From Bifidobacterium miconisargentati (GTDB taxonomy: Bacteria; Actinomycetota; Actinomycetes; Actinomycetales; Bifidobacteriaceae), in NCBI RefSeq assembly GCF_019331675.1, contig NZ_JAHBBJ010000009.1, positions 1-64,000 on the forward strand: DNA of 64,000 nucleotides, written 5' to 3'. The notes beneath the pieces were generated by a model, which searched no databases, was not told the DNA's origin, and was given only the letters and a program-made list of their open reading frames with translations. The position numbers and the translations under genes are program-made. Below are positions 7,517 to 16,236 of this stretch, piece after piece (positions within the stretch are counted from its first letter, which is position 1; the number at the start of each line of letters is the position of its first letter).

Positions 7517-9394
7517 TCAGATCACGTGGTACTCCTTGAGCAGCGTGGCGATGTCGGTGCCGTCGAGCTTCTTCAAGACCTTGCCGAGCACGGCCTTCTC
7601 CACGAAGTTGAGCTTCATATCGGTGACAGGCGACCCATCGCGTAGTTTGACGGTGGCGTTGAGCAGGTTGCGTACGTCGTACACGCTGCCCCACACCTCA
7701 GGCACGCCGCGGTCCACGTCGAGCAGGGTGTACACCGCTTCCATGCCGGTGCGCATCGAATACTCGGTGGTGAAGATCGTGTCGCGCGGGGTTTCGGCGA
7801 ACTGGCCGAGGAACGCGAAGTTCACGGCGCCGTCCGGCACCACGTCCGGGCGGTCGCCGGCGGCGCGAGGCATGAAGAACGCGGTGATGTACGGCATCAT
7901 GACCGGCACGGTGTTGGCGTGGTTCTTGGCGAGCGCCTCGATCTTGTCGGTCGGGACTCCCATGTGGTAGAGCCACTCCTCGCAGATCTCCTCGCCGGTG
8001 CATTCGGTCATCGGCTTCTTGACGTAGTTGCCGGGCTTGTCCGGGAACAGGCCGTAGACCCACACGCACAGCTGGTCCTTGGGCTGGTCGCGGAACTGCT
8101 GCTGGCGGTTGAGGGTCCAGCTCATGAGCCAGTTGGAGTCGGTGACGGTGACGATGCCGCCGGTGACGACGTGGCCGGTGAACGGTTCGCGCTTGCAGAT
8201 GCGCTGGATGTACGGCGGAATCTCCTTGTCCAGAGTGGTCACGGTGGCGCTCATCCACTTGGTGGCCTGCGGGTCCGAGCAGAACTTGTCCGGGTGACCG
8301 AAGCTCGGGTCCTGCTTGGCGATGTTGCGCCACATGTCCCAGCCGCCGCCGGGCTTCAGGTCCGGGTTCCACGGGGCGGGCGCGTGCTGCGAGCCCATGG
8401 TGGAGTTCTCCACGCAGCCGCCGTTGGTGATGAACACGAGGTCGTTTTCGGTCAGGTCGATGGAGGACTTCTCGCCTTCGTGATCGATGTCGAGGCGCAC
8501 GGCGAGCTTCTTGGTGGGGCTGGAGTACGGGTTGCGCTTGAAGACGCCGGAGGTGGCCTGGATCTTGAGAATGGTGTCCTGGCCCACGCCGGTATGCTCA
8601 CGCTTGGGTCCGTCTCCCCCGCCGATGGCGAATTCGACGTTCTCAACCTTGGTGTTGTAGTGGAACTGGACGCCGAGGCCCTCGAGGTACTTGACCATTG
8701 GCAGGATCATGGATTCGTACTGGTTGTAGCGGGTGAAGCGCAGGGCGGAGAAGTCCGGCAGACCACCGATGTGGTGGATGTAGCGCTTGATGTACAGCTT
8801 CATCTCGAGTGCGGAGTGCCAGTTCTCGAAGGCGAACATGGTGCGCCAGTACATCCAGAAGTTGGAATTCAGGACCTCGTCGTCGAAGAAGTCGGTGATG
8901 GGCTTGTCGTACAGCTCCTCGTCCGGGGTGAAGAAGAGCTTCATGATCTCCTGGGAGGCCTTGTCGGACAGGCCGAACTTGCCGTTGGTGCCGGCGTCCT
9001 TGCCGAGATCCTTGGTGGCGCGGCACAGCGAGTAGTTCGGGTCCTCCTTGTTGAGCCAGTAGTACTCGTCCAGCACGGAGACGCCTTCGGTCTCGATGGA
9101 GGGGATGGAGCGGAACAGGTCCCACATCACCTCGAAGTGGTTGTCCATTTCGCGTCCGCCACGCATCACGTAGCCGAGGCCGGGGATTTCGGCGCCATCG
9201 CAGGCACCGCCCGGCACCGGGTCCTTCTCGAGGATATAGATGTGGTCGACGGGCATCTGACCGTCGCGCACCAGATAGCAGGCCGCGGACAGGGCAGCGA
9301 GTCCGGTGCCGATGATGTAGGCCGATTTGCCATCGACGCCGGCCGGCTTCTTCGGACGGGCGAATGCCTCGTAGTTTCCGTTGGAATAGTACAT
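7517..9394 (-). CDS. ohyA: oleate hydratase (myosin-cross-reactive antigen family)
   Basis: A 625-residue FAD enzyme that adds water to the cis-9 double bond of unsaturated fatty acids, giving 10-hydroxy acids. The dinucleotide-binding motif is GTGLAALSA (29-37) and the family signature RGGREMDNHFEVMWDLF follows at about 78-94. The length matches the MCRA family found in bifidobacteria, where it is linked to fatty-acid detoxification. The start at 9394 is fixed by a strong AAAGGAGGAG about 6 nt upstream; the longer frame adds a weakly supported 18 residues. Confidence 0.93.
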   Translation of the reverse strand: MYYSNGNYEAFARPKKPAGVDGKSAYIIGTGLAALSAACYLVRDGQMPVDHIYILEKDPVPGGACDGAEIPGLGYVMRGGREMDNHFEVMWDLFRSIPSIETEGVSVLDEYYWLNKEDPNYSLCRATKDLGKDAGTNGKFGLSDKASQEIMKLFFTPDEELYDKPITDFFDDEVLNSNFWMYWRTMFAFENWHSALEMKLYIKRYIHHIGGLPDFSALRFTRYNQYESMILPMVKYLEGLGVQFHYNTKVENVEFAIGGGDGPKREHTGVGQDTILKIQATSGVFKRNPYSSPTKKLAVRLDIDHEGEKSSIDLTENDLVFITNGGCVENSTMGSQHAPAPWNPDLKPGGGWDMWRNIAKQDPSFGHPDKFCSDPQATKWMSATVTTLDKEIPPYIQRICKREPFTGHVVTGGIVTVTDSNWLMSWTLNRQQQFRDQPKDQLCVWVYGLFPDKPGNYVKKPMTECTGEEICEEWLYHMGVPTDKIEALAKNHANTVPVMMPYITAFFMPRAAGDRPDVVPDGAVNFAFLGQFAETPRDTIFTTEYSMRTGMEAVYTLLDVDRGVPEVWGSVYDVRNLLNATVKLRDGSPVTDMKLNFVEKAVLGKVLKKLDGTDIATLLKEYHVI

Positions 9395-9541
9395 GACACT
9401 CCTCCTTTGGAGAATGTGTTGACATTGCGTCAACCTTTTGACAGACATCTTGTCGCATTATGTGTCGGCGCGCCATGGGCAATCGTCGGCGTTGTGTGGG
9501 ATTTATGAGGGATACGGCGGACTCGCGGCCGCGGTGATGGC

Positions 9542-9574
9542 GGGGCGGCTCCTCTTCGCATGGGGAGCCGCCCC
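9542..9574 (-). terminator. hairpin downstream of aldo/keto reductase
   Basis: Perfect 11-bp arms (GGGGCGGCTCC / GGAGCCGCCCC) with an 11-nt loop lie just past the stop of the aldo/keto reductase gene on the minus strand. The stem is strong but has no clear U tract. Confidence 0.5.
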
Positions 9575-9584
9575 TCCCAGGGCA

Positions 9585-10469
9585 TCAGATGTTGCCGCGG
9601 ACGTGCTGGTCGGCCCAGGACTGGGAATGGGTGAACGTGGCCGGATCGGCGCTCACGTTGGCGTGCGGGTCGTCGAGCGCGTCGATGGCGGCGAGTTCGG
9701 CGGCCGTCAGGTCGAAGGTCGCGCTGGCGAGGTTCGCCTTCATGCGTTCGACATGCTTGGACTTCGGGATGATGATGCGGCCCTCCTGCGTATGCCAGCG
9801 CAGCACGACCTGCGCCGGCGTGACGCCATGGGCTTCGGCGGCCTTGACGACCGGATCGGATTCGATGTCCTTGCCGTGGCCGAGCGGGCTGTAGGCTTCC
9901 GCCACGATGCCGCGCGCCTTGCAGAAGGCGAGGTTGCCGGGCTGGTTGTAGCGCGGGTGGACCTCGATCTGGTTGACCGCGGGGGTCTCGCCGGAGTCCT
10001 CGATGATGCCGCGCAGGTGCTCGGGCAGGAAGTTGCTGACGCCGGGCACGCGGATGGCGCCTTCGTCGCGCAGCTTGAGCAGCGCCCGCCAGGTCTCCTT
10101 GTAGAAGCCGGCGGCGGGGAACGGCCAGTGGATGAGGTACATGTCGACGACATCCACCTTGAGCTTCCTGCGGGACTCCTCGAAGGCCACCATGGCGGAG
10201 TCGTAGCCCTGATCGCAGTTGCGCAGCTTGGTGGTCACCCACACCTTGCCGGCCATGCCGGTGGCCTTGAGCGCGTCGCCCACCTGTTCCTCGTTGTAGT
10301 AGGCGGCCGCGGTGTCGATGTGGCGGTAGCCGATTTCGAGGGCCTCCTCGACGGCTCGCTGCGTGTCCTCCGGGGGAATCTGGAAGGTGCCGAATCCGAT
10401 TTGCGGGATGACGGAATGCGCCTTGTCGTTCAACGTCAGTTCGGGGGAAACCAGTTGCTGCTCGCTCAT
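9585..10469 (-). CDS. aldo/keto reductase
   Basis: A 294-residue NADPH-dependent oxidoreductase of the AKR superfamily, a TIM barrel. The catalytic tetrad is visible: D52 and Y57 in DTAAAYYNEE, K81 in TTKLRN and H114 in LIHWPFP. The cofactor-binding IIPKSKHVERMKAN segment is near the C-terminus. It resembles 2,5-diketo-D-gluconate reductases, but the substrate cannot be read from sequence. The start at 10469 is chosen because AAAGGA precedes it; the upstream ATG at 10487 has no such site. Confidence 0.88.
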   Translation of the reverse strand: MSEQQLVSPELTLNDKAHSVIPQIGFGTFQIPPEDTQRAVEEALEIGYRHIDTAAAYYNEEQVGDALKATGMAGKVWVTTKLRNCDQGYDSAMVAFEESRRKLKVDVVDMYLIHWPFPAAGFYKETWRALLKLRDEGAIRVPGVSNFLPEHLRGIIEDSGETPAVNQIEVHPRYNQPGNLAFCKARGIVAEAYSPLGHGKDIESDPVVKAAEAHGVTPAQVVLRWHTQEGRIIIPKSKHVERMKANLASATFDLTAAELAAIDALDDPHANVSADPATFTHSQSWADQHVRGNI

Positions 10470-10554
10470 GACGATCCTTTCGTTCATGGAAAACGAATGT
10501 TCGCCTTCATGCTACTCCCGGAATACTGGGAGGTCACTGGTTTCAAGAGGGATA

Positions 10555-10962
10555 TCAGCTCTTCACGAACCAACGCGCGGGATGGTTGACAAGGTCCCGT
10601 TCGATCCAGGCCATCACGAGGTCCGCAAGACGGTTCACCTCATCATCGGTCAGCTCACGGCCTTTGGGGATGTGATGCCATTTTTCGATGCAGCCACGGC
10701 AGCAGGTGGCGGTGGCATGCTGGGCGGTGAAGACCGGATGTCCGCGCCACGGGGTCTGCCGTCCGTCGTTCTTCGGCTCGGCGGCGCCGACCCTGTCGCG
10801 CAGCATCTCCCTCGCGTGCCGGTCGATGGTCGCCTTGCCCTTGGCGCGGGCGTATACGCGGTCCTTGTCCGCAAGCTGGAATTTGTCGCGGAATTGCGAA
10901 TGCGAGAGCCGTTCCAGCGTCTCGGATATCCAACGTTGCTCGTCTTCTACTGAGGTGGTCAC
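10555..10962 (-). CDS. DUF4186 family protein
   Basis: A 135-residue protein of unknown function. The features recognisable as DUF4186 are NDGRQTPWRGHPVFTAQHATATCC, here cited by its parts: NDGRQTP (65-71), HPVFTAQHATA (75-85), the Cys/His cluster C87, C88, C91 with H96, and the IPKGREL segment. The Cys/His cluster suggests metal binding. The start is GTG at 10962 with no strong ribosome site. It appears to be a single-gene unit. Confidence 0.7.
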   Translation of the reverse strand: MTTSVEDEQRWISETLERLSHSQFRDKFQLADKDRVYARAKGKATIDRHAREMLRDRVGAAEPKNDGRQTPWRGHPVFTAQHATATCCRGCIEKWHHIPKGRELTDDEVNRLADLVMAWIERDLVNHPARWFVKS

Positions 10963-11015
10963 GGTTCGACATGGTAGTACCGGAACGGCTCCCCGGTTAG
11001 ACTCCTCTCGACTGG

Positions 11016-11063
11016 ACTCCCCTCAGTCAGCTTCGCTGACAGCTCCCCTCAGCGAGGGGAGCC
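11016..11063. repeat. dispersed palindromic repeat, full copy
   Basis: This is a near-consensus copy. It has CTCCCCTCAGTC, an inner stem AGTCAGC/GCTGACA, then AGCTCCCCTC-AGC-GAGGGGAGCC. It lies between the DUF4186 gene and the dnaE stop codon. Confidence 0.85.
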
Positions 11064-11103
11064 GGGACCATCAACAATCTCCGGAAGAAGACGCACGGCT
11101 CAC

Positions 11104-14100
11104 TCAGGCGGCGGGCAGGCAGCTGGGGCCGAAGAGGATCTTGATTTCGGCGAACAGGGAGGTGTCGCGCTTGACGCGGAACCGGTCGCCGAAGGTGAGC
11201 ACCTGGGCGTTGCCCTTCTCGTCCATCACCGCGAGATGCACCTCGCAGTAGCCGGGGTGGTTGGAAAGCACCTGGCCGAGTTCCATCATGCGGCGGCGAT
11301 CGAGCGCCACCGGCGGCAGCGTGATGACCAACGGCCGCTCGTCCTCGGCCTCCAGCGTGGGCACCTGCATCTCCGTGGCCCTGAGGGAGACGGTCTCGTC
11401 GCGCAGCTCCACCTGACCGCGGATCTGCACCACGGAATCAAGTGCGAGTTCGGCGGCCGCGGCCTCGTACACCTTGCCGAAGAACATGCATTGGATGCTG
11501 CTTTCCATGTCCTCGATGGTGACGATGGCCCACGGGTTGCCCTTCTTGGAGACGCGCCGGTCCACGCCGGTCACGAGGCCGGCGAGCGTGACCTGCTGGC
11601 CTTCGGGCATGGTCTTGGCACGGTCGATCAGATGCGCGATGGACATCTCCCGCAGCGACGCGAGCACGGACTGCATGCCGGAGAGCGGATGGTCGGACAC
11701 ATACAGGCCCAGCATCTCGCGTTCGAAGTTGAGCTTGGTCTTCTTGTCCCATTCCTCGATGTCCGGCACGCTCACGGAGGCGTCGCCCATGGCCTCGGCT
11801 CCCCCGTCCTCGTCGTCGGAGAACAGGTCGAACTGGCCTTCGGCCTGCTTGCGCTTGAGGCTCACGACCGAGTCGATGGCGGCCTCGTGCACGGTGAACA
11901 GGGCACGCCGGTTCGGGTCGATGGAGTCGAACGCGCCTGCCTTGATCAGGGATTCGACCAGTCGCTTGTTCAAGGCGGTCAAGGGCACGCGGCGGATGAA
12001 GTCCATGAAGTTCACGAACTTGCCGCGCGGGCCCTCGCGTTCGGCGATGATGTCGGCCACGGCCTTGGCGCCCACGTTGCGGATCGCGCCCAGGCCGAAG
12101 CGCACCACGTCGCCGACGGCGGAGTACTCGTACACCGACTCGTTGACGTCCGGGGAAAGCACCTGAATGCCCATGCGCCGCGCCTCGCCCAGGTAAAGCG
12201 CGGTCTTGTCCTTGTTGGTGGCCGCGCCCTGCAGAAGGGCGGCCATGAACTCGACCGGGTAATGGGTCTTGAGGTACGCGGTCCAGTAGGAGATCAGGCC
12301 GTAGGCGGCGGAGTGCGCCTTGTTGAAGGCGTAGCCGGAGAACGGGACCAGGATGTCCCACACGGCGGTGGCGGCCTCCTCGGAGTAGCCGTGCTCCTTC
12401 ATGCCGGCGAAGAACGGCACCTTCTCCTTGGCCAGCACCTCGGGCTTCTTCTTGCCCATGGCACGCCGGAGCACGTCTGCCTTGCCCAGGGAGTAGCCGG
12501 CCAGGATACGGGCGGCGGACTGCACCTGCTCCTGGTAGATGATCAGGCCGTAGGTCTCGTCGAGCACCTGCTTCAACGGTTCCTCGAGCTCGGGGTGGAT
12601 CGGCGTGATCTTCTGCAGGCCGTTCTTGCGCTTGGCGTAGTTGGTGTGCGAGTCCATCGACATCGGGCCCGGACGGTACAGGGCGATCAGTGCGGAGATG
12701 TCGTTGAAGTTATCGGGCTTCAACGTCTTGAGCAGCGCGCGCATGCCGTCGGAATCGAGCTGGAACACGCCCAGGGTGTCGCCGCGGGAGAGCAACTCGT
12801 ACGTGGGCTTGTCGTCCAGGGGGATCTTGGTGTAGTCGATGGCGGGCTTGCCGTTGGCCTCGATGTTCCTGAGCGTGTCGTGGATGGTCGTGAGGTTGGA
12901 CAGGCCCAGGAAGTCCATCTTCACCAGACCCAACGTTTCGCACGTATGGTACTCGAACGTGGTGGTGATCGTGCCGTCCGTACGTTCCAGCAACGGGGAC
13001 GTGTCCGTGATGGGGGCGCTACCCATGATGGTGGCGCAGGCGTGCACACCGGTCTGGCGGATCAGGCCCTCGATGCCCTTGGCCTCGTCGGTGATGCGGC
13101 GCGCGTCCGGATCGGACTCGTACATCTCACGGAACTCGCGGGCCTCGGCGTAGCGTTTCGCCTGCGGGTCGAAGATGTCGTGCAGGCTGATGTCCTTGCC
13201 GCCCGTGGCCGCCGGGGGCAGGGCCTTGGTGACCTTCTCGCCCACGGAGAATTCGTAGCCCATGATGCGTGCGGAGTCCTTCAACGCCTGCTTGGTCTTG
13301 ATCGTGCCGTAGATCACGCACTGCGCGACCTTGTCCGTGCCGTACTTCTCGCCGCAGTACTCGATCACACGGCCACGGCCCTCCGGATCGAAATCCACAT
13401 CGATATCCGGCAGACTCACGCGCTCCGGGTTCAGGAAACGTTCGAAGATCAGACCGTGCTTCAACGGGTCCAGTTCCGTGATGCCCATCGCGTAGGCGAC
13501 CATCGCGCCTGCCGCCGAGCCACGGCCAGGACCCACCATGATCCCATGGTCCTTGGCCCACTGGATGTAGTCGGCGACCACCAGGAAGTAACCGCAGAAC
13601 TGCATCTGGCAGATCACGCCGCACTCGTAATCCGCCTGCTTCAACACCTCCAACGGCGGGTTGCCCTCGTAGCGCTTCTCCAGGCCCTCCTCGACCTTCT
13701 TCAGGAACAGGCTCGTCTCGTCCCAGCCCTCCGGGCAGGGGAACTTCGGCATGAACGCCCCGTCCTCGTGATCGTCGAACATCACATTGCAACGCTCCGC
13801 GATCCGCAGCGTATTGTCACAGGCTTCGGGCAGCTCACGGAACAGGTCACGCATCTCATCGGCGGTCTTGATGAAATACCCGGTGCCGTCGAACTTGAAC
13901 CGGTCCGGATCATCCAAACGGGAGCCCGAGTTGATGCACAGCATCGCGTCCTGCGCGCCCGCGTCCTCCGCATGCACGTAATGCGAATCATTCGTCGCCA
14001 ACAAGGGCGCGTTGAGCTTTTTCGCGATGTCCAGGAGATCACGGGTCACCTGGGTCTCGATCTTGAGGCCATGGTCCATGAGCTCGATGAAGAAATTATC

Positions 14101-14658
14101 CCGGCCGAAGATGTCCTGGAACTCGCCAGCAGCACGCAACGCCTCATCGAACTGCCCCAAACGCAAGCGCGTCTGGATGATGCCCGACGGACAACCCGAC
14201 GACGCGATCACACCCTTCGAATACGTCGACAGGACCTCCTTATCCATACGCGGGTAACGCATGACACGGCCTTCAAGATTGGCCACGGAGGACGCCTTGA
14301 TGAGATTGACCAGACCCTCGTCGTTCTCGGCCCACATGGTCATGTGGGTGATGAGGCCGCCGCCGGACACGTCGTCGCGGCGCTGTGCCTCGGTGCCCCA
14401 GTGCACGCGGGACTTGTCCTGTCGCGCGGTTTCCGGGGTCACGTAGGCCTCGATGCCGATGATGGGCTTGACGCCGTTGGACACGCAGTTGGTGTACATC
14501 TCGTACGCGCCGTGCATGTTGCCATGGTCGGTGATGCCGATGGCCGGCATGCCGAGCTCCGCCGCGCGCTTGGCCAGCGCCGGAATCTTCGACGCGCCGT
14601 CCAGCAGCGAGTAATGCGTATGGTTGTGCAGATGTACGAAGTTCCCGGTTTCAGCCAT
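11104..14658 (-). CDS. dnaE: DNA polymerase III alpha subunit
   Basis: The replicative polymerase catalytic subunit, 1184 residues and the usual length for DnaE1. The N-terminal PHP domain opens with FVHLHNHTHYSLLDG; the polymerase active site PDIDVDF lies near residue 415 with the GPGRGSAAGA motif just before it. A helix-hairpin-helix and an OB-fold (VTLAGLVTG) follow toward the C-terminus. An alternative ATG 4 codons upstream cannot be excluded. It is the last gene of the minus-strand ftsZ-to-dnaE gene run, 33 bp after the pseudouridine synthase gene. Confidence 0.95.
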   Translation of the reverse strand: MAETGNFVHLHNHTHYSLLDGASKIPALAKRAAELGMPAIGITDHGNMHGAYEMYTNCVSNGVKPIIGIEAYVTPETARQDKSRVHWGTEAQRRDDVSGGGLITHMTMWAENDEGLVNLIKASSVANLEGRVMRYPRMDKEVLSTYSKGVIASSGCPSGIIQTRLRLGQFDEALRAAGEFQDIFGRDNFFIELMDHGLKIETQVTRDLLDIAKKLNAPLLATNDSHYVHAEDAGAQDAMLCINSGSRLDDPDRFKFDGTGYFIKTADEMRDLFRELPEACDNTLRIAERCNVMFDDHEDGAFMPKFPCPEGWDETSLFLKKVEEGLEKRYEGNPPLEVLKQADYECGVICQMQFCGYFLVVADYIQWAKDHGIMVGPGRGSAAGAMVAYAMGITELDPLKHGLIFERFLNPERVSLPDIDVDFDPEGRGRVIEYCGEKYGTDKVAQCVIYGTIKTKQALKDSARIMGYEFSVGEKVTKALPPAATGGKDISLHDIFDPQAKRYAEAREFREMYESDPDARRITDEAKGIEGLIRQTGVHACATIMGSAPITDTSPLLERTDGTITTTFEYHTCETLGLVKMDFLGLSNLTTIHDTLRNIEANGKPAIDYTKIPLDDKPTYELLSRGDTLGVFQLDSDGMRALLKTLKPDNFNDISALIALYRPGPMSMDSHTNYAKRKNGLQKITPIHPELEEPLKQVLDETYGLIIYQEQVQSAARILAGYSLGKADVLRRAMGKKKPEVLAKEKVPFFAGMKEHGYSEEAATAVWDILVPFSGYAFNKAHSAAYGLISYWTAYLKTHYPVEFMAALLQGAATNKDKTALYLGEARRMGIQVLSPDVNESVYEYSAVGDVVRFGLGAIRNVGAKAVADIIAEREGPRGKFVNFMDFIRRVPLTALNKRLVESLIKAGAFDSIDPNRRALFTVHEAAIDSVVSLKRKQAEGQFDLFSDDEDGGAEAMGDASVSVPDIEEWDKKTKLNFEREMLGLYVSDHPLSGMQSVLASLREMSIAHLIDRAKTMPEGQQVTLAGLVTGVDRRVSKKGNPWAIVTIEDMESSIQCMFFGKVYEAAAAELALDSVVQIRGQVELRDETVSLRATEMQVPTLEAEDERPLVITLPPVALDRRRMMELGQVLSNHPGYCEVHLAVMDEKGNAQVLTFGDRFRVKRDTSLFAEIKILFGPSCLPAA

Positions 14659-14691
14659 GCGTTCCACCATACCTTGTGGCCTTGGCAGCGC

Positions 14692-15681
14692 TTAGTCGAC
14701 CAGAATCGTTTCGTCCAAGGCTGAGGCGGATGCGTCGGGCTCGGCAGTGGTGATATCGGTCTCGACATGGCGGGCCCGCATGACGGCAAGCGCCTGGGCG
14801 AGGTCGGCCGGGTAATGGGATTCCACGGTGGTCCACACGCGGGTACGGGGATGACGGAATTCGAGTTTCATGGCGTGCAGCCACTGACGGTCGAGGCCGA
14901 GTGCCTCGGAGAGCACCGGGTTGGCGCCGTACATCGGGTCGCCGCACAGGGGATGCCCGATGGATGAGAAATGCACGCGGATCTGATGCGTGCGACCGGT
15001 CTCCAGGTTCACGGAGACGAGCGTGGCCTCATGGCCGAACCGCTCCAGAACATCCCAATGGGTCACGGCGGGTTTGCCGGCCGGGGTCACGCAGAATCGG
15101 AAATCGGAGACCTTGGCGCGGCCGATGGGTGCCTCGATGGTGGCCTTGTCCTGCTTCAACGAGCCCTGCACGAGCGCATGGTAGGTCTTCCTGACCTCGT
15201 GTTCGGCGAACTGACGGCGCATCTCGGTGTATGCCAGATCGGATTTGCACACGAGCATGAGACCGGACGTGCCCACGTCCAAACGGGAGACGATGCCCTC
15301 GCGGCCGGCAGCGCCGTAGGAGGTGATGTGTACGCCGCGGTCACGCAGCGAGCCCAGGACGGTGGGGCCGGTCCAGCCGACGGATGCGTGGGCGGCCACA
15401 CCGACCGGCTTGTCCACGACGACGATGTCGTCGTCCTCGTAGACCACGGCCATGTCGTTGGCGATGGGTTCGGGTTCGGCGTGTTCCTCGACAAGATCGA
15501 ATTCGACGGTCTCCCCCGCCCCCAGGGTGCTGGATCGGGCGACATCGCGGCCCAATACGCGCGCCTGACCGGAATCAATGAGGTCGGCGGCCTTGGACCG
15601 GGAAATGCCGAGCATCTTGGCCACGGCAACATCGAAACGTTTGCCTACGAGGGCGTCGGGAGCGGGAACCATGCGACTCAT
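14692..15681 (-). CDS. rluD: 23S rRNA pseudouridine synthase, RluD family
   Basis: A 329-residue RNA-modifying enzyme that isomerises uridines in large-subunit rRNA. An S4 RNA-binding domain (RFDVAVAKMLGISRSKA) covers about residues 14-70, and the catalytic aspartate is D135 in SRLDVGTSG. The later HQIRVHFSSIGHPLCGD block is typical of RluA/RluD enzymes. The true start (15681) overlaps the lspA stop by 4 bp; the open frame continues upstream through lspA but that part is not coding. Confidence 0.9.
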   Translation of the reverse strand: MSRMVPAPDALVGKRFDVAVAKMLGISRSKAADLIDSGQARVLGRDVARSSTLGAGETVEFDLVEEHAEPEPIANDMAVVYEDDDIVVVDKPVGVAAHASVGWTGPTVLGSLRDRGVHITSYGAAGREGIVSRLDVGTSGLMLVCKSDLAYTEMRRQFAEHEVRKTYHALVQGSLKQDKATIEAPIGRAKVSDFRFCVTPAGKPAVTHWDVLERFGHEATLVSVNLETGRTHQIRVHFSSIGHPLCGDPMYGANPVLSEALGLDRQWLHAMKLEFRHPRTRVWTTVESHYPADLAQALAVMRARHVETDITTAEPDASASALDETILVD

Positions 15682-16214
15682 TGCTTGGCGTCCGCCTCCG
15701 GGGTGGCATCGGTCGTTTCCAGATCCTTGGCGCTGAACGGCTCGCCCTTCAGGATGAGCAACACCAGCACCACGCCGGCGACCACGAGGTAGATATCCGC
15801 CACGTTGCCCACGGACCAGCCGTAGTTGAGGAAGTCCACCACCTTGCCGTTGAGGAATCCGTCCGCGTACATCACGCGGTCGATGAGGTTGCCGAACGCC
15901 CCGGCGAACGCGAAGGACAGCGTGACCGTCCATTTCATGGATACGGTACGCACACCGAACACCACCAGCGCCACGCATGCCACGACGGCCAGCAGACTGA
16001 TCACCCATGTGGCGCCGGAACCCATGCCGAGCGAGGCACCGGGATTGCGCACGAGCGTGAGCGACAGCAGTCCGGGGATGATACGGATGGTCTGGCCGGC
16101 GGACAGCGCCGCCATGGCCCAGGCCTTGGTGAGCTGGTCGATGATCAGCGCGACCGCGGCCACACATGCAAAGACGGCCGCGCGGGTGCGCAGCCGTCCC
16201 TGTTGGTTCGTCAT
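15678..16214 (-). CDS. lspA: lipoprotein signal peptidase
   Basis: A 178-residue aspartic protease of the inner membrane that cleaves prolipoprotein signal peptides. It has four hydrophobic segments and the two catalytic aspartates in GNLIDR (D112) and VADIYLVVAG (D140). Conserved VRNPGASLG is also present. A hydrophilic tail of about 25 residues follows the last membrane segment. It lies between divIVA and rluD, an order common in actinobacteria. Confidence 0.95.
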   Translation of the reverse strand: MTNQQGRLRTRAAVFACVAAVALIIDQLTKAWAMAALSAGQTIRIIPGLLSLTLVRNPGASLGMGSGATWVISLLAVVACVALVVFGVRTVSMKWTVTLSFAFAGAFGNLIDRVMYADGFLNGKVVDFLNYGWSVGNVADIYLVVAGVVLVLLILKGEPFSAKDLETTDATPEADAKQ

Positions 16215-16236
16215 ACGACTTGACCCTGCCTATGCC

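Noticed and set aside
14692..16167. 491-codon frame for the pseudouridine synthase
   Set aside because: The upstream part is antiphase to lspA, which has full catalytic motifs; the ATGA overlap at 15681 marks the start.
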